From: Herbaspirillum sp. ASV7 | GTDB lineage: Bacteria; Pseudomonadota; Gammaproteobacteria; Burkholderiales; Burkholderiaceae_D | Assembly: GCF_016429215.1 (NCBI RefSeq) | Contig: NZ_JAELUH010000047.1 | Span: forward strand, 1 to 40,483 | Length of the DNA: 40,483 nt | Direction: 5' to 3' | Shown here: in pieces, positions 1 to 9,103 of the stretch | Numbering within the stretch: the first letter of the stretch is position 1 | Layout of the letters: each line of letters begins with the position of its first letter | The notes under the pieces: model-generated | Told to the model about the DNA's origin: nothing | What the model saw: only the letters and a program-made list of their open reading frames with translations | Database searches by the model: none | Program-made: the position numbers and the translations under genes

Positions 1-127
1 GGGCGACAACGTGTCGATCACCGTGCAACTGATCAACCCGATCGCTATGGAAGAAGGTCTGCGTTTCGCTATCCGTGAAGGCGGTCGTACCGTCGGCGCC
101 GGCGTCGTCGCCAAGATCTTCGACTAA
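1..127 (+). CDS. tuf: Elongation factor Tu, C-terminal fragment (cut by window start)
   Basis: Only the last 41 codons and the stop are present; the reading frame begins at base 2. The residues include [20 protein letters not shown] and end [10 protein letters not shown], typical of the end of domain 3 of bacterial EF-Tu. EF-Tu carries aminoacyl-tRNA to the ribosome as a GTP complex. The GTPase domain lies outside the window. A tuf copy directly upstream of rpsJ is the usual arrangement at the end of the str operon in betaproteobacteria. Confidence 0.95.
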   Translation, partial: GDNVSITVQLINPIAMEEGLRFAIREGGRTVGAGVVAKIFD

Positions 128-185
128 TCGTCGAGTCGCAGCAGTAGCAAAGCAACAAGCAACACCAGTCGCATTTTTAACATCG

Positions 186-207
186 CCGGGGTGATCCCCA
201 TCCCCGG
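186..207 (+). other. Hairpin in the tuf-rpsJ spacer
   Basis: CCGGGG at 186-191 can pair with CCCCGG at 202-207 around a 10-nt loop. A shorter alternative, GGGG-TGAT-CCCC, uses 188-199. No T-run follows, so this is not an obvious terminator. It lies about 20 bases before the rpsJ start and could be a leader structure or an mRNA processing site; neither can be shown here. Confidence 0.35.
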
Positions 208-228
208 TTCGTTCTTTAAAGGAAAATC

Positions 229-546
229 ATGTCGGTTCCTAGCCAAAAAATCCGTATCCGTCTGAAAGCTTTCGACTATCGTCTGATCGACCAGTCCGCA
301 CTGGAAATCGTTGACACCGCCAAGCGTACCGGCGCTGTCGTCAAGGGCCCGGTTCCCCTGCCGACCCGCATCCAGCGCTTCGACGTCCTGCGTTCGCCGC
401 ACGTCAACAAGACTTCCCGCGATCAGTTCGAAATCCGTACCCATCAGCGCCTGATGGATATCGTCGATCCGACCGACAAGACGGTTGACGCATTGATGAA
501 GCTGGACCTGCCCGCTGGCGTTGATGTTGAAATCAAGCTGCAGTAA
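229..546 (+). CDS. rpsJ: 30S ribosomal protein S10 (NusE)
   Basis: The product has 105 residues, close to the usual 103, and carries the family core [15 protein letters not shown] near its N-terminus. S10 sits in the head of the 30S subunit and, as NusE, also joins NusB in transcription antitermination. The ATG at 229 is preceded by AAAGGAAAATC, a good ribosome binding site. It is the first r-protein gene after tuf. Unlike the E. coli layout, it is separated from rplC by a terminator-like hairpin and a promoter-like sequence, so it may be partly uncoupled from the rest of the S10 operon. Confidence 0.98.
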   Translation: MSVPSQKIRIRLKAFDYRLIDQSALEIVDTAKRTGAVVKGPVPLPTRIQRFDVLRSPHVNKTSRDQFEIRTHQRLMDIVDPTDKTVDALMKLDLPAGVDVEIKLQ

Positions 547-570
547 TCAGCAGGCATAGCATAGTGTTGG

Positions 571-605
571 AAAAGCGCACAACCTCGGTTGTGCGTTTTT
601 CTTTT
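571..605 (+). terminator. Intrinsic terminator after rpsJ
   Basis: The stem CGCACAAC (576-583) / GTTGTGCG (588-595) has a CTCG loop. It is extended at its base by an A-run (571-574) pairing with the T-run at 597-600, and is followed by TTTTT C TTTT (596-605). This is a textbook intrinsic terminator, but it sits inside what is usually one operon, so it is probably partial or conditional. Confidence 0.8.
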
Positions 606-617
606 GCGGGCTATAAT
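589..617 (+). promoter_or_regulatory. Candidate sigma-70 promoter for rplC onward
   Basis: A perfect TATAAT at 612-617 lies 17 bases after TTGTGC (589-594), which matches the first three bases of the -35 consensus. The -35 hexamer lies in the 3' arm of the preceding terminator. A transcript would start near 624, giving a leader of about 90 nt before rplC. That leader contains a CCCGCC/GGCGGG hairpin (682-687 with 696-701) just ahead of the rplC ribosome binding site. Confidence 0.55.
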
Positions 618-714
618 GCTCGGCTTCGATGTGGGTTTTGCGTCTGCAAGGCCCGCAATTTATGGTAGTACGAACATCAGCCCCGCCCAATCGCAGGCGG
701 GAATGGAGAAAACA

Positions 715-1371
715 ATGAGCCTGGGCCTTGTTGGTCGCAAGGTTGGTATGATGCGCATCTTCACGGAAGATGGGGATTCGATCCCTGTGACCGTGCTGGA
801 CGTGTCCAACAACCGCGTGACACAAATCAAAACGCCTGAAGTGGATGGTTATTCCGCTGTTCAGGTGACCTTCGGTCAACGCCGCGCTTCGCGCGTGGTG
901 AAAGCCGCCGCCGGCCACTTCGCCAAAGCTGGCGTCGAGGCAGGTACTGTCCTCAAAGAATTCCGTGTTGACGCTTCCAAGGCTGCCGAACTGAAGGCAG
1001 GCGACGTCGTTGGCATCGGCATGTTTGAAGCTGGCCAGAAAGTCGACGTGCAAGGCGTGTCGATCGGTAAGGGCTACGCCGGTACCATCAAGCGTTACAA
1101 CTTCGCATCGGGTCGCGCGACCCACGGTAACTCCCGCTCGCACAACGTTCCTGGCTCCATCGGTATGGCGCAGGATCCGGGCCGCGTGTTCCCCGGCAAG
1201 CGCATGACCGGTCATCTGGGTGATGTCAAGACCACCGTCCAGAACCTGGAAATCGCCCGTGTGGACGCAGAGCGTCAGCTGCTGCTGGTGAAGGGTGCCG
1301 TTCCCGGCGCCAAGAACGGTCAAGTGATCGTGTCGCCGGCAGTCAAAGTCAAAGCGAAGAAGGGAGCCTAA
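715..1371 (+). CDS. rplC: 50S ribosomal protein L3
   Basis: The 218-residue product starts [16 protein letters not shown], the classic L3 N-terminus. The start at 715 was chosen over upstream in-frame ATGs because family homology begins there and GGAG (705-708) is correctly spaced. L3 is an early assembly protein whose central loop reaches toward the peptidyl transferase centre. Q153, in the motif MAQDPGRVF, matches the glutamine methylated by PrmB in E. coli L3 (position inferred by family alignment). The next gene, rplD, begins 3 nt after the stop. Confidence 0.97.
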   Translation: MSLGLVGRKVGMMRIFTEDGDSIPVTVLDVSNNRVTQIKTPEVDGYSAVQVTFGQRRASRVVKAAAGHFAKAGVEAGTVLKEFRVDASKAAELKAGDVVGIGMFEAGQKVDVQGVSIGKGYAGTIKRYNFASGRATHGNSRSHNVPGSIGMAQDPGRVFPGKRMTGHLGDVKTTVQNLEIARVDAERQLLLVKGAVPGAKNGQVIVSPAVKVKAKKGA

Positions 1372-1374
1372 TCA

Positions 1375-1995
1375 ATGGAACTGAAGCTCCTGAATGACCA
1401 AGGTCAAGCTGCTTCGAACGTCGCCGCACCGGATACCATTTTCGGTCGTGACTACAACGAAGCCCTGATCCACCAGGTCGTGGTTGCCTACCAAGCTAAC
1501 GCTCGTAGCGGCAATCGCAAGCAAAAGGATCGTGAAGAAGTCAGCCACACCACCAAGAAGCCGTGGCGTCAAAAGGGTACTGGCCGTGCACGTGCCGGTA
1601 TGTCCTCGTCGCCTCTGTGGCGTGGTGGTGGTCGTATCTTCCCGAACTCGCCTGACGAAAACTTCACCCACAAGGTCAACAAGAAGATGTATCGCGCAGG
1701 TGTCTGCTCGATCCTCTCCCAGTTGGCTCGTGAAGGCCGCCTGTCGGTCGTCGAAGAGTTCGCCGTCGAAGCCCCGAAGACCAAGCTGCTGGCCCAAAAG
1801 CTCAAGGGCATGGGTCTGGAATCGGTGCTGGTTATTACCGACAGCCTGGACGAAAAGCTGCTGCTGGCCTCGCGCAATCTGCCGGGCGTGCTGGTGGTCG
1901 AGCCGCGTCAAGCTGATCCCGTGTCGCTGGTGTACTTCAAGAACGTCTTGATCACCAAGCCGGCTCTGGCCAAGATTGAGGAGTTGCTGGCATGA
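1375..1995 (+). CDS. rplD: 50S ribosomal protein L4
   Basis: The product has 206 residues, including the conserved tunnel-loop segment [15 protein letters not shown]4 lines the peptide exit tunnel. In E. coli it also represses the S10 operon at both transcription and translation levels; whether it does so here is unknown, but the rpsJ-rplC junction has a hairpin and terminator that could serve. The stop overlaps the rplW start as ATGA, which favours translational coupling. Confidence 0.98.
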   Translation: MELKLLNDQGQAASNVAAPDTIFGRDYNEALIHQVVVAYQANARSGNRKQKDREEVSHTTKKPWRQKGTGRARAGMSSSPLWRGGGRIFPNSPDENFTHKVNKKMYRAGVCSILSQLAREGRLSVVEEFAVEAPKTKLLAQKLKGMGLESVLVITDSLDEKLLLASRNLPGVLVVEPRQADPVSLVYFKNVLITKPALAKIEELLA

Positions 1996-2309
1996 ACGCA
2001 ATCGTGAAACATAGCGAAGAGCGCCTGATGAAGGTGCTGCTGGCACCGGTGATCTCCGAAAAGGCAACCTTCGTCGCCGAGAAGAACGAGCAAGTCGTCT
2101 TCCTGGTCGCCAAGGATGCTACCAAGCTGGAAGTCAAGGCCGCCGTCGAACTGCTGTTCAAGGTGGAAGTGGAATCGGTGCAAGTCGCCAACCGTCAGGG
2201 CAAGCAAAAGCGCTCGCGCAACGGTATGGGTCGCCGCAACCACACCCGCCGTGCATTCGTCAGCCTGAAGCCGGGTCAAGAAATCAACTTCACCGAGGAG
2301 GCTAAATAA
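1992..2309 (+). CDS. rplW: 50S ribosomal protein L23
   Basis: The 105-residue product has the family motif [11 protein letters not shown] near residue 16 and the basic loop [16 protein letters not shown]23 lies at the tunnel exit and is the docking site for trigger factor and signal recognition particle. The start overlaps the rplD stop by 4 nt; an internal ATG at 2028 is possible, but the coupling favours 1992. The stop overlaps the rplB ATG (TAATG). Confidence 0.97.
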   Translation: MNAIVKHSEERLMKVLLAPVISEKATFVAEKNEQVVFLVAKDATKLEVKAAVELLFKVEVESVQVANRQGKQKRSRNGMGRRNHTRRAFVSLKPGQEINFTEEAK

Positions 2310-3136
2310 TGGCACTCGTAAAAGTGAAGCCGACCTCGCCCGGTCGGCGCGGCATGGTCAAGGTCGTCAATCCCGACCTGTACAAGGGCCGTCCGCTGGC
2401 ATCGCTGGTCGAAAAGAAGTCCAAGACCGCCGGTCGTAACAACAACGGTCACATCACTACCCGTCACATCGGTGGTGGTCACAAGCAACACTACCGTGTT
2501 GTCGACTTCCGTCGCAACAAGGATGGCATTCCTGCCAAGGTCGAGCGTATCGAATACGACCCGAACCGTACCGCGCACATCGCACTGCTGTGCTACGCGG
2601 ACGGCGAGCGCAAGTACATCATCGCTCCCAAGGGCGTGTCGGTGGGTGATCAGCTGATCAGCGGTTCTGAAGCTCCGATCAAGTCGGGCAACACCCTGCC
2701 GATCCGCAACATCCCCGTCGGTACCACCATCCACTGCGTGGAAATGCTGCCGGGCAAGGGCGCCCAGATCGCACGTACCGCCGGCGCCGCTGTGGTGCTG
2801 ATGGCACGCGAAGGCACCTACGCTCAGGTCCGTCTGCGCTCCGGTGAAGTGCGCCGCATTCACATCGAATGCCGTGCAACCATCGGTGAAGTCGGTAACG
2901 GCGAGCACAACCTGCGCAAGATCGGTAAGGCCGGTGCAACCCGTTGGCGCGGTGTGCGTCCGACCGTTCGTGGCGTTGTCATGAACCCGGTGGATCACCC
3001 GCACGGTGGTGGTGAAGGCAAGACTGCCGCTGGTCGTCACCCGGTTTCGCCGTGGGGCCAGCAGACCAAGGGCAAGAAGACTCGTAGCAACAAGCGTACG
3101 ACTTCGATGATTGTCTCGCGTCGCGGCAAGAAATAA
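2309..3136 (+). CDS. rplB: 50S ribosomal protein L2
   Basis: The product has 275 residues, the normal length. The signature [14 protein letters not shown] near residues 225-238 includes H230, equivalent to the E. coli His229 implicated in peptidyl transferase function. L2 helps join the subunits and organise 23S rRNA at the catalytic centre. The ATG shares its first base with the rplW stop, and GAGGAGG lies just upstream within rplW. Confidence 0.98.
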   Translation: MALVKVKPTSPGRRGMVKVVNPDLYKGRPLASLVEKKSKTAGRNNNGHITTRHIGGGHKQHYRVVDFRRNKDGIPAKVERIEYDPNRTAHIALLCYADGERKYIIAPKGVSVGDQLISGSEAPIKSGNTLPIRNIPVGTTIHCVEMLPGKGAQIARTAGAAVVLMAREGTYAQVRLRSGEVRRIHIECRATIGEVGNGEHNLRKIGKAGATRWRGVRPTVRGVVMNPVDHPHGGGEGKTAAGRHPVSPWGQQTKGKKTRSNKRTTSMIVSRRGKK

Positions 3137-3146
3137 AGGATAAAAC

Positions 3147-3422
3147 ATGACACGTTCATTGAAAAAAGGTCCTTTCTGCGACGCCCACCTGGTGAAAAAG
3201 GTTGAGGCTGCCCAGGCTACCAAGGACAAGAAGCCGATCAAGACCTGGTCGCGTCGTTCGACCATCATGCCCGACTTCATCGGTCTGACCATTGCCGTGC
3301 ACAACGGCAAGGCACACGTGCCGGTCTATGTCTCGGAAAACATGGTTGGTCACAAGCTCGGCGAATTCGCGCTGACCCGTACTTTCAAGGGTCACGCTGC
3401 CGATAAGAAGGCTAAGAAATAA
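3147..3422 (+). CDS. rpsS: 30S ribosomal protein S19
   Basis: The 91-residue product begins [12 protein letters not shown] and contains the motif [16 protein letters not shown]19 sits in the 30S head with S13 and contacts the 50S subunit through intersubunit bridges. It starts 10 nt after rplB, behind a ribosome binding site within AAAGGATAAAAC. Length and spacing are typical of the S10 operon. Confidence 0.98.
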   Translation: MTRSLKKGPFCDAHLVKKVEAAQATKDKKPIKTWSRRSTIMPDFIGLTIAVHNGKAHVPVYVSENMVGHKLGEFALTRTFKGHAADKKAKK

Positions 3423-3428
3423 GGTCCT

Positions 3429-3761
3429 ATGATGGAAACTAAAGCTACTCTGCGCGGTGTGCACCTGTCGGCCCAGAAGGGCCGTCTGGTTGCAGACCTG
3501 ATCCGCGGTAAAAAAGTTGATCAGGCACTGAATATCTTGGCCTTCAGCCCCAAAAAGGGCGCGGTCATCATCAAGAAGGTTCTGGAGTCCGCCATCGCGA
3601 ACGCCGAACACAATGATGGTGCCGACATTGACGAGCTGAAAGTCAAGACCATTTATGTGGAAAAGGGTGCGGTCCTCAAGCGCTTCACAGCGCGTGCAAA
3701 GGGCCGTGGTGATCGTATTTCCAAGCAGTCGTGTCACATTTACGTGACCGTCGGAAACTAA
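3429..3761 (+). CDS. rplV: 50S ribosomal protein L22
   Basis: The 110-residue product has the core [18 protein letters not shown] and the C-terminal hairpin region [19 protein letters not shown]22 binds 23S rRNA, and its beta-hairpin extends into the exit tunnel, where changes give macrolide resistance in other bacteria. Two adjacent ATGs (3429 and 3432) follow AAGG; 3429 is used here and 3432 is nearly equal in support. It precedes rpsC by 9 nt. Confidence 0.97.
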   Translation: MMETKATLRGVHLSAQKGRLVADLIRGKKVDQALNILAFSPKKGAVIIKKVLESAIANAEHNDGADIDELKVKTIYVEKGAVLKRFTARAKGRGDRISKQSCHIYVTVGN

Positions 3762-3770
3762 GGAGTCACG

Positions 3771-4589
3771 ATGGGACAGAAGATTCATCCAACCGGTTTC
3801 CGTCTGGCGGTTACGCGTAACTGGGGCTCGCGTTGGTATGCTGGCAACAACAACTTTGCCGACATGCTCAACGAGGACCTGAAGGTCCGTGCTTACCTGA
3901 AGAAGAAGCTGAAGAACGCTTCGGTTGGCCGCGTGGTCATCGAGCGTCCGGCCAAGAACGCCCGCATCACCATTTACAGCTCCCGTCCGGGCGTTGTGAT
4001 CGGCAAGAAGGGCGAAGACATCGAAGTGCTGAAGACCGCACTGGGCAAGCTGATGGGCGTGCCCGTGCACGTCAACATCGAAGAAATCCGCAAGCCGGAA
4101 GCCGATGCTCAGCTGATCGCCGACTCGATCTGCCAGCAGCTCGAAAAGCGCATCATGTTCCGTCGCGCCATGAAGCGTGCGATGCAGAACGCCATGCGTC
4201 TGGGCGCCCAAGGCATCAAGATCATGTCGTCGGGTCGTCTGAACGGCATCGAAATCGCACGTACCGAATGGTACCGCGAAGGCCGTGTGCCCCTGCACAC
4301 CCTGCGCGCCGATATCGACTATGGCTTCGGCGAAGCTGAAACCACCTACGGCATCATCGGTGTGAAGGTGTGGGTCTACAAGGGCGATCGCCTGGCAAAC
4401 GGCGAATCGCCGGTGCTGGTCGGCGAGCCGGAAGACGACAAGAAGCGTCGTGGTCCGCGTCGTGACGATGGCAAGCCGGGTGCACGTCCCCGCTCCAAGA
4501 CTGGTGCTCCTGGCGCCGGTGCGAAGCGTGGCGGTGGTCGTCCTCAAGCTGCCGATGCCGGTGTGTCGGCTGAGAAAGCAGGAGAATAA
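3771..4589 (+). CDS. rpsC: 30S ribosomal protein S3 with long basic tail
   Basis: The product begins [18 protein letters not shown]. It has a KH-type RNA-binding region with [16 protein letters not shown] at about residues 64-79, followed by the S3 C-terminal domain ([20 protein letters not shown]). S3 lines the mRNA entry channel and takes part in unwinding structured mRNA. At 272 residues it is longer than the 233 of E. coli S3. The extra C-terminal part is rich in Lys, Arg, Gly, Pro and Ala and looks disordered. The start follows AAGGAG with good spacing. Confidence 0.97.
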   Translation: MGQKIHPTGFRLAVTRNWGSRWYAGNNNFADMLNEDLKVRAYLKKKLKNASVGRVVIERPAKNARITIYSSRPGVVIGKKGEDIEVLKTALGKLMGVPVHVNIEEIRKPEADAQLIADSICQQLEKRIMFRRAMKRAMQNAMRLGAQGIKIMSSGRLNGIEIARTEWYREGRVPLHTLRADIDYGFGEAETTYGIIGVKVWVYKGDRLANGESPVLVGEPEDDKKRRGPRRDDGKPGARPRSKTGAPGAGAKRGGGRPQAADAGVSAEKAGE

Positions 4590-4591
4590 TC

Positions 4592-5011
4592 ATGCTGCAA
4601 CCAGCACGTAGAAAATATCGTAAAGAACAAAAAGGTCGTAACACCGGTATTTCGCACACCCGCGGAACCGCCGTTTCGTTCGGCGACTTTGGTCTGAAGG
4701 CAACCGGCCGTGGCCGTATCACTGCCCGTCAGATCGAAGCTGCTCGTCGTGCGATGACCCGTCACATCAAGCGCGGTGGTCGTATCTGGATCCGCGTTTT
4801 CCCGGACAAGCCAATCTCCCAGAAGCCTGCAGAAGTGCGTATGGGTAACGGTAAGGGTAATCCGGAGTACTACGTGGCTGAAATCCAGCCGGGTAAGGTA
4901 CTGTACGAGATGGACGGTGTGGACGAAACCCTGGCTCGCGAGGCGTTCCGTTTGGCTGCCGCCAAATTGCCGCTTGCGACGACTTTCGTTGTTCGCCAAG
5001 TCGGTCAATAA
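4592..5011 (+). CDS. rplP: 50S ribosomal protein L16
   Basis: The 139-residue product begins [17 protein letters not shown] and contains [20 protein letters not shown], diagnostic of L16. L16 assembles late and helps position tRNA at the A site. It begins 2 nt after the rpsC stop, with GGAG (4580-4583) as ribosome binding site inside the end of rpsC, so the two genes are probably translationally coupled. Confidence 0.97.
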   Translation: MLQPARRKYRKEQKGRNTGISHTRGTAVSFGDFGLKATGRGRITARQIEAARRAMTRHIKRGGRIWIRVFPDKPISQKPAEVRMGNGKGNPEYYVAEIQPGKVLYEMDGVDETLAREAFRLAAAKLPLATTFVVRQVGQ

Positions 5012-5024
5012 TTAGGAGCGGAAC

Positions 5025-5219
5025 ATGAAAGCATCGGAACTCCGCGGTAAGGACAAGGCAGCGCTGGAAAAAGAACTGGGTGAGCTGTTGAAGGCCCAGT
5101 TCGGTCTGCGTATGCAAATTGCGACCCAGCAACTGAACAATACCGCACAGCTGAAGAAGGTACGTCGCGATATCGCACGTGTGAAAACTGTGATCAACTC
5201 GAAGGATGGCCAACAATGA
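5025..5219 (+). CDS. rpmC: 50S ribosomal protein L29
   Basis: The 64-residue product begins [20 protein letters not shown] and ends in [11 protein letters not shown], the helical hairpin pattern of L29. L29 neighbours L23 at the tunnel exit. The ribosome binding site AGGAG (5014-5018) is well placed. Its stop overlaps the rpsQ ATG by 4 nt (ATGA), indicating coupling. Confidence 0.97.
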   Translation: MKASELRGKDKAALEKELGELLKAQFGLRMQIATQQLNNTAQLKKVRRDIARVKTVINSKDGQQ

Positions 5220-5488
5220 ACGATCAAGTGAAACAAGCGCTCAAGCGCACGCTGATTGGCAAAGTTGTGTCGGACAAGATGGACAAGACCGTCACTGTCG
5301 AAATCGAGCGTCAAATGAAGCACCCGCTGTACGGCAAGATCATCAAGCGCACCAAGAAGTACCACGCGCATGATGAGCAAAATACGGCGAAGGCCGGCGA
5401 CGTGGTGGAAATCACCGAAAGCCGTCCGATCTCCAAGACCAAGGCATGGACTGTGACCCGTGTTGTACAGGAAGCACAGATCGTCTAA
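5216..5488 (+). CDS. rpsQ: 30S ribosomal protein S17
   Basis: The 90-residue product has the motif [18 protein letters not shown] and the later segment [17 protein letters not shown]17 is a primary 16S rRNA binding protein with an OB fold. As in E. coli it is the last gene of the S10 operon, and a 194-nt spacer with a strong hairpin separates it from rplN, the first gene of the spc operon. Confidence 0.98.
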   Translation: MNDQVKQALKRTLIGKVVSDKMDKTVTVEIERQMKHPLYGKIIKRTKKYHAHDEQNTAKAGDVVEITESRPISKTKAWTVTRVVQEAQIV

Positions 5489-5503
5489 GTAGTACCGTAG
5501 TAC

Positions 5504-5532
5504 TTGCGCGCTCGATATTATGCTGCCATAAT
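5504..5532 (+). promoter_or_regulatory. Candidate promoter for the spc operon (rplN onward)
   Basis: TTGCGC at 5504-5509 is followed after exactly 17 bases by CATAAT (5527-5532), which matches five of six bases of the -10 consensus. The -10 lies in the 3' arm of the hairpin at 5510-5539. Transcription would start near 5539, leaving a leader of about 144 nt. That leader holds a second small hairpin, TAGCGAG-TTCG-CTTGCTA (5602-5619). Confidence 0.45.
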
Positions 5533-5549
5533 ATCGAGCTCTTTCTTTG
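5510..5549 (+). terminator. Hairpin/terminator at the S10-spc operon boundary
   Basis: A perfect 13-bp stem, GCTCGATATTATG (5510-5522) with CATAATATCGAGC (5527-5539), has a CTGC loop and is followed by the pyrimidine tract TCTTTCTTT. The AT-rich stem and interrupted T-run suggest a moderate intrinsic terminator. Its position matches the E. coli boundary between the S10 and spc operons. Confidence 0.6.
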
Positions 5550-5682
5550 ATGGCGCAAAGCTTCAAGGAGAGGCAAAAAGTTGCTCTATTCGTCCCCTAA
5601 CTAGCGAGTTCGCTTGCTAACAGGACCAAGACTGACCGCCAACGCATCCTGCGAAGCGGATTAAGTTGGGAAAGAAAATATC

Positions 5683-6051
5683 ATGATTCAAACTGAAAGC
5701 CGGCTCGAAGTGGCCGACAACACTGGTGCGCGCGAAGTCCTGTGCATCAAGGTCTTGGGTGGTTCCAAGCGCCGTTATGCGGGCATTGGCGATGTGATCA
5801 AGGTTACTGTCAAGAGCGCAGCACCGCGTGGTCGCGTCAAGAAGGGTGAAATTTATAACGCTGTCGTCGTTCGTACCGCCAAGGGCGTGCGTCGTCAGGA
5901 TGGTTCGCTGGTCAAGTTCGATGGTAATGCTGCCGTCCTGCTGAACGCCAAGCTGGAGCCCATCGGCACCCGTATCTTTGGGCCGGTGACTCGTGAGCTG
6001 CGTACAGAGCGCTTCATGAAGATCGTCTCCCTGGCACCTGAAGTTCTGTAA
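5683..6051 (+). CDS. rplN: 50S ribosomal protein L14
   Basis: The 122-residue product begins [19 protein letters not shown] and has the normal length. L14 binds 23S rRNA near the L19/L3 cluster and forms an intersubunit bridge. It is the first gene of the spc-type operon; a leader of up to 194 nt with hairpins precedes it. GGGAAAG lies upstream of the ATG as a weak ribosome binding site. Confidence 0.98.
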   Translation: MIQTESRLEVADNTGAREVLCIKVLGGSKRRYAGIGDVIKVTVKSAAPRGRVKKGEIYNAVVVRTAKGVRRQDGSLVKFDGNAAVLLNAKLEPIGTRIFGPVTRELRTERFMKIVSLAPEVL

Positions 6052-6060
6052 GGAGTGGTC

Positions 6061-6375
6061 ATGGCAAAGATTCGTAAAAACGATGAAGTCATCGTGTTGA
6101 CCGGCAAAGACAAGGGCAAGCGCGGTGTCGTGACTGCTCGCGTCAGCGCCGATTATGTCGTCGTGGAAGGCGTGAATGTCGCAAAGAAGGCGACCCGTCC
6201 GAACCCGATGACTGGTGCAACTGGCGGCATCGTCGATAAGCTGATGCCAATTCATGTGTCGAACGTCGCGTTGTTCAACGCCGCGACCGGCAAGGCAGAT
6301 CGTGTGGCTTACAAGGAAGTGGACGGCAAGAAGGTCCGCGCTTACAAGTCCAACGGCGAAGTCGTTAAGGTTTAA
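6061..6375 (+). CDS. rplX: 50S ribosomal protein L24
   Basis: The 104-residue product begins [20 protein letters not shown] with a KOW-type motif. L24 is one of the first proteins to bind 23S rRNA and initiates 50S assembly. The ATG at 6061 was chosen over the in-frame GTG at 6055: the family N-terminus starts here, and AAGGAG (6050-6055) is then correctly spaced and would otherwise overlap the start codon. Confidence 0.97.
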   Translation: MAKIRKNDEVIVLTGKDKGKRGVVTARVSADYVVVEGVNVAKKATRPNPMTGATGGIVDKLMPIHVSNVALFNAATGKADRVAYKEVDGKKVRAYKSNGEVVKV

Positions 6376-6380
6376 ACATC

Positions 6381-6920
6381 ATGGCACGTCTTCAACAGTT
6401 TTATAAAGATAAGGTCGTCGCCGATCTGACTACGAAGTATTCGTACAAGTCGGTGATGGAAGTTCCGCGCATCCTGAAGATCACCCTGAACATGGGTCTG
6501 TCGGAAGCAGTTGCGGACAAGAAGATCATCGAGCACGCCGTTGGCGATCTGACCAAGATCGCTGGCCAGAAGCCGGTGGTGACCAAGGCCCGTAAGGCTA
6601 TCGCAGGTTTCAAGATCCGCGAAGGCTATCCGATCGGTTGCATGGTGACCCTGCGCGGCGCCCGCATGTACGAATTCCTGGATCGTCTGATCACCGTGGC
6701 CCTGCCGCGCGTGCGTGACTTCCGTGGTGTGTCGGGTCGTGCGTTCGATGGTCGTGGCAACTACAACATCGGTGTGAAAGAGCAGATCATCTTCCCCGAA
6801 ATCGAGTACGACAAGATCGATGCACTGCGTGGTATGAACATCAGCATCACCACCACTGCAAAGACCGACGACGAAGCGAAGGCGCTTCTCGCCGCATTTA
6901 AATTCCCGTTCAGAAACTGA
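6381..6920 (+). CDS. rplE: 50S ribosomal protein L5
   Basis: The product has 179 residues, the usual length, with the motifs [12 protein letters not shown] and [16 protein letters not shown]5 binds 5S rRNA in the central protuberance and contacts P-site tRNA. It starts 5 nt after rplX, and only a weak Shine-Dalgarno is visible (AAGG within the end of rplX), so translational coupling is likely. Confidence 0.98.
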   Translation: MARLQQFYKDKVVADLTTKYSYKSVMEVPRILKITLNMGLSEAVADKKIIEHAVGDLTKIAGQKPVVTKARKAIAGFKIREGYPIGCMVTLRGARMYEFLDRLITVALPRVRDFRGVSGRAFDGRGNYNIGVKEQIIFPEIEYDKIDALRGMNISITTTAKTDDEAKALLAAFKFPFRN

Positions 6921-6927
6921 GGATGCC

Positions 6928-7233
6928 ATGGCAAAACTGGCACTGATTAACCGTGAACAGAAGCGCGCAGAAATGGTGAAGAAGTATGCTGCCAAGCGCG
7001 CCGAGTTGAAGGCTATTATCGACGACCAATCGAAGTCGGATGAAGAGCGTTACGAAGCACGTCTGAAGCTGCAGGCGCTGCCCCGTAACTCGGCTCCGAC
7101 CCGCCAACGCAACCGTTGCGCGCTGACTGGCCGTCCCCGTGGTACTTTCCGCAAGTTCGGATTGGGCCGTATCAAGGTCCGTGAAATCGCCATGCGCGGC
7201 GAGATCCCGGGTTTGACCAAAGCTAGCTGGTAA
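6928..7233 (+). CDS. rpsN: 30S ribosomal protein S14, zinc-free form
   Basis: The 101-residue product ends in [20 protein letters not shown], the S14 signature. It has one cysteine and no CXXC pairs, so it is the long zinc-independent form rather than the short zinc-ribbon form. S14 sits in the 30S head with S3 and S10. The ATG follows GAGGATGCC with adequate spacing. Confidence 0.97.
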   Translation: MAKLALINREQKRAEMVKKYAAKRAELKAIIDDQSKSDEERYEARLKLQALPRNSAPTRQRNRCALTGRPRGTFRKFGLGRIKVREIAMRGEIPGLTKASW

Positions 7234-7247
7234 TAGGAGAAGAAGCA

Positions 7248-7643
7248 ATGAGTATGAGCGATCCTATCGCCGATATGCTGACCCGTATCCGCAATGCACA
7301 AGGCGTGAACAAGACCACCGTCGTCATGCCGTCTTCCAAGGTGAAGGTTGCAATTGCCAACGTCCTCAAGGACGAGGGTTATATCGAAGATTTCGCCGTT
7401 GTTGCCGCTGATGGCAAGGCTGAATTGAAAATCGGTTTGAAGTATTACGCTGGCCGTCCGGTCATCGAGCGCCTGGAGCGCGTGTCCCGTCCGGGTCTGC
7501 GCATCTACAAGGGCAAGGATGATATTCCGAACGTCATGAACGGTCTGGGCGTGGCAATCGTGTCCACCCCGCGCGGCGTGATGACTGACCGCAAAGCACG
7601 CGCAACCGGTGTCGGTGGCGAAGTGATTTGCTACGTGGCCTAA
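7248..7643 (+). CDS. rpsH: 30S ribosomal protein S8
   Basis: The 131-residue product begins [18 protein letters not shown] and ends [10 protein letters not shown], as expected for S8. S8 is a primary 16S rRNA binder, and in E. coli it represses the spc operon by binding a 16S-like site in the rplE mRNA. AGGAG at 7235-7239 lies 8 nt before 7248 and 14 nt before the second ATG (7254), which favours 7248. Confidence 0.97.
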   Translation: MSMSDPIADMLTRIRNAQGVNKTTVVMPSSKVKVAIANVLKDEGYIEDFAVVAADGKAELKIGLKYYAGRPVIERLERVSRPGLRIYKGKDDIPNVMNGLGVAIVSTPRGVMTDRKARATGVGGEVICYVA

Positions 7644-7653
7644 GGAGTGCAAG

Positions 7654-8187
7654 ATGTCTCGTGTAGGTAAAATGCCTGTTGCACTGCCGAATGGCGCGGA
7701 AGCGACCATCACTGCAGAGCAAATCACCGTCAAGGGCCCGCTGGGCTCCTTGACCCAACCGCTGACCAAGAAGGTCAAGGTGGTCAACAATAATGGCTCG
7801 CTGAGCTTCGAAGTGGCTGACGACAGCCGCGAAGCCAACGCGATGTCGGGCACCCTGCGTGCTCTGGTCAACAACATGGTCAACGGCGTCACCAAGGGCT
7901 TCGAAAAGAAGCTGAACCTGGTTGGCGTGGGTTTCCGTGCACAAGCACAAGGCGACAAGCTGAACCTGTCGCTGGGCTTCTCGCACCCCATCGTTCACCA
8001 GATGCCCGCCGGCATCAAGGTTGAGACCCCGACTCAGACCGAAATCCTGATCAAGGGTATCGATCGCCAGGTCGTTGGCCAGGTCGCCGCTGAAATTCGC
8101 GCGTACCGCGAACCCGAACCCTATAAGGGCAAGGGTGTGCGCTACGCTGACGAAGTGGTGACGCTCAAAGAAACCAAGAAGAAGTAA
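7654..8187 (+). CDS. rplF: 50S ribosomal protein L6
   Basis: The 177-residue product begins [16 protein letters not shown] and has near its C-terminus the signature [15 protein letters not shown]6 lies near the GTPase-associated centre of the 50S subunit. The ribosome binding site AAGGAG precedes the ATG. Length and order are normal for the spc operon. Confidence 0.98.
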   Translation: MSRVGKMPVALPNGAEATITAEQITVKGPLGSLTQPLTKKVKVVNNNGSLSFEVADDSREANAMSGTLRALVNNMVNGVTKGFEKKLNLVGVGFRAQAQGDKLNLSLGFSHPIVHQMPAGIKVETPTQTEILIKGIDRQVVGQVAAEIRAYREPEPYKGKGVRYADEVVTLKETKKK

Positions 8188-8199
8188 TAGGGGTTGATG

Positions 8200-8562
8200 A
8201 TGGACAAGAAACAATCTCGCCTGCGCCGTGCGACTCAGACTCGCGCCAAGATCGCAGAACTGAAGGTCAATCGTCTGGCTGTGCATCGCACCAACACGCA
8301 CATCTACGCCACCGTGATCGGCCCCGACGCCAACGTGCTGGCTTCTGCTTCCACTCTGGAAGCCGAAGTTCGCGCCGAACTGGCCGGCCAATCGGGCAAG
8401 GGCGGCAATGCCGCCGCTGCCGCCCTGATCGGCAAGCGCGTTGCAGAGAAGGCTCTGAAGGCCGGTGTGACCGAAGTCGCATTCGACCGTTCCGGTTTCC
8501 GTTATCACGGTCGCGTCAAGGCGCTGGCTGAGGCTGCGCGTGAAGCCGGCCTGAAGTTCTAA
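8200..8562 (+). CDS. rplR: 50S ribosomal protein L18
   Basis: The 120-residue product begins [18 protein letters not shown] and ends [20 protein letters not shown]18 binds 5S rRNA with L5. Three consecutive in-frame start codons (TTG 8194, ATG 8197, ATG 8200) follow TAGGGG; 8200 gives the family N-terminus and the best spacing, with 8197 as a close alternative. Confidence 0.95.
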   Translation: MDKKQSRLRRATQTRAKIAELKVNRLAVHRTNTHIYATVIGPDANVLASASTLEAEVRAELAGQSGKGGNAAAAALIGKRVAEKALKAGVTEVAFDRSGFRYHGRVKALAEAAREAGLKF

Positions 8563-8574
8563 GGATTATCGATC

Positions 8575-9093
8575 ATGGCAAAAATGCAATCGAAAACGCA
8601 AAGCGACAAGCCTGATGACGGCATGCGCGAAAAAATGATCGCGGTCAACCGCGTCACCAAGGTGGTGAAGGGTGGCCGTATCATGGGTTTCGCAGCGCTG
8701 GCAGTGGTCGGTGACGGCGATGGCCGCATCGGCATGGGCAAGGGCAAGTCCAAGGAAGTGCCCGTCGCCGTGCAGAAGGCAATGGAAGAAGCACGTCGCA
8801 AGCTGATCAAGGTCACCCTGAAGAACGGTACCGTGCAGCACACCGTCATCGGCAAGCACGGCGCTTCGTCGGTGATGATCTCGCCGGCCAAGGACGGTAC
8901 TGGCGTCATCGCCGGTGGTCCGATGCGCGCGATCTTCGAGGTGATGGGCGTGACCAACGTGGTGGCCAAGTCGACCGGTTCGACCAACCCCTACAACATG
9001 GTCCGTGCCACCCTGGACGGTCTGTCGAAGATGAACACTCCGGCTGAAATTGCTGCCAAGCGCGGCAAGTCGGTCGAAGAAATCCTGGGCTAA
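8575..9093 (+). CDS. rpsE: 30S ribosomal protein S5
   Basis: The 172-residue product has the double-stranded RNA-binding core [19 protein letters not shown] and the motif [18 protein letters not shown]5 helps maintain decoding accuracy and mRNA entry-channel function. The ATG at 8575 follows AAGGATTATCG. Length is normal. Confidence 0.98.
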   Translation: MAKMQSKTQSDKPDDGMREKMIAVNRVTKVVKGGRIMGFAALAVVGDGDGRIGMGKGKSKEVPVAVQKAMEEARRKLIKVTLKNGTVQHTVIGKHGASSVMISPAKDGTGVIAGGPMRAIFEVMGVTNVVAKSTGSTNPYNMVRATLDGLSKMNTPAEIAAKRGKSVEEILG

Positions 9094-9103
9094 GGTGATC
9101 GAG

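Noticed and set aside
3156..4547. 463-codon open frame on the minus strand across rpsS, rplV and rpsC
   Set aside because: It lies antisense to three certain r-protein genes, has no recognisable domain, and arises from the strong codon bias of those genes.
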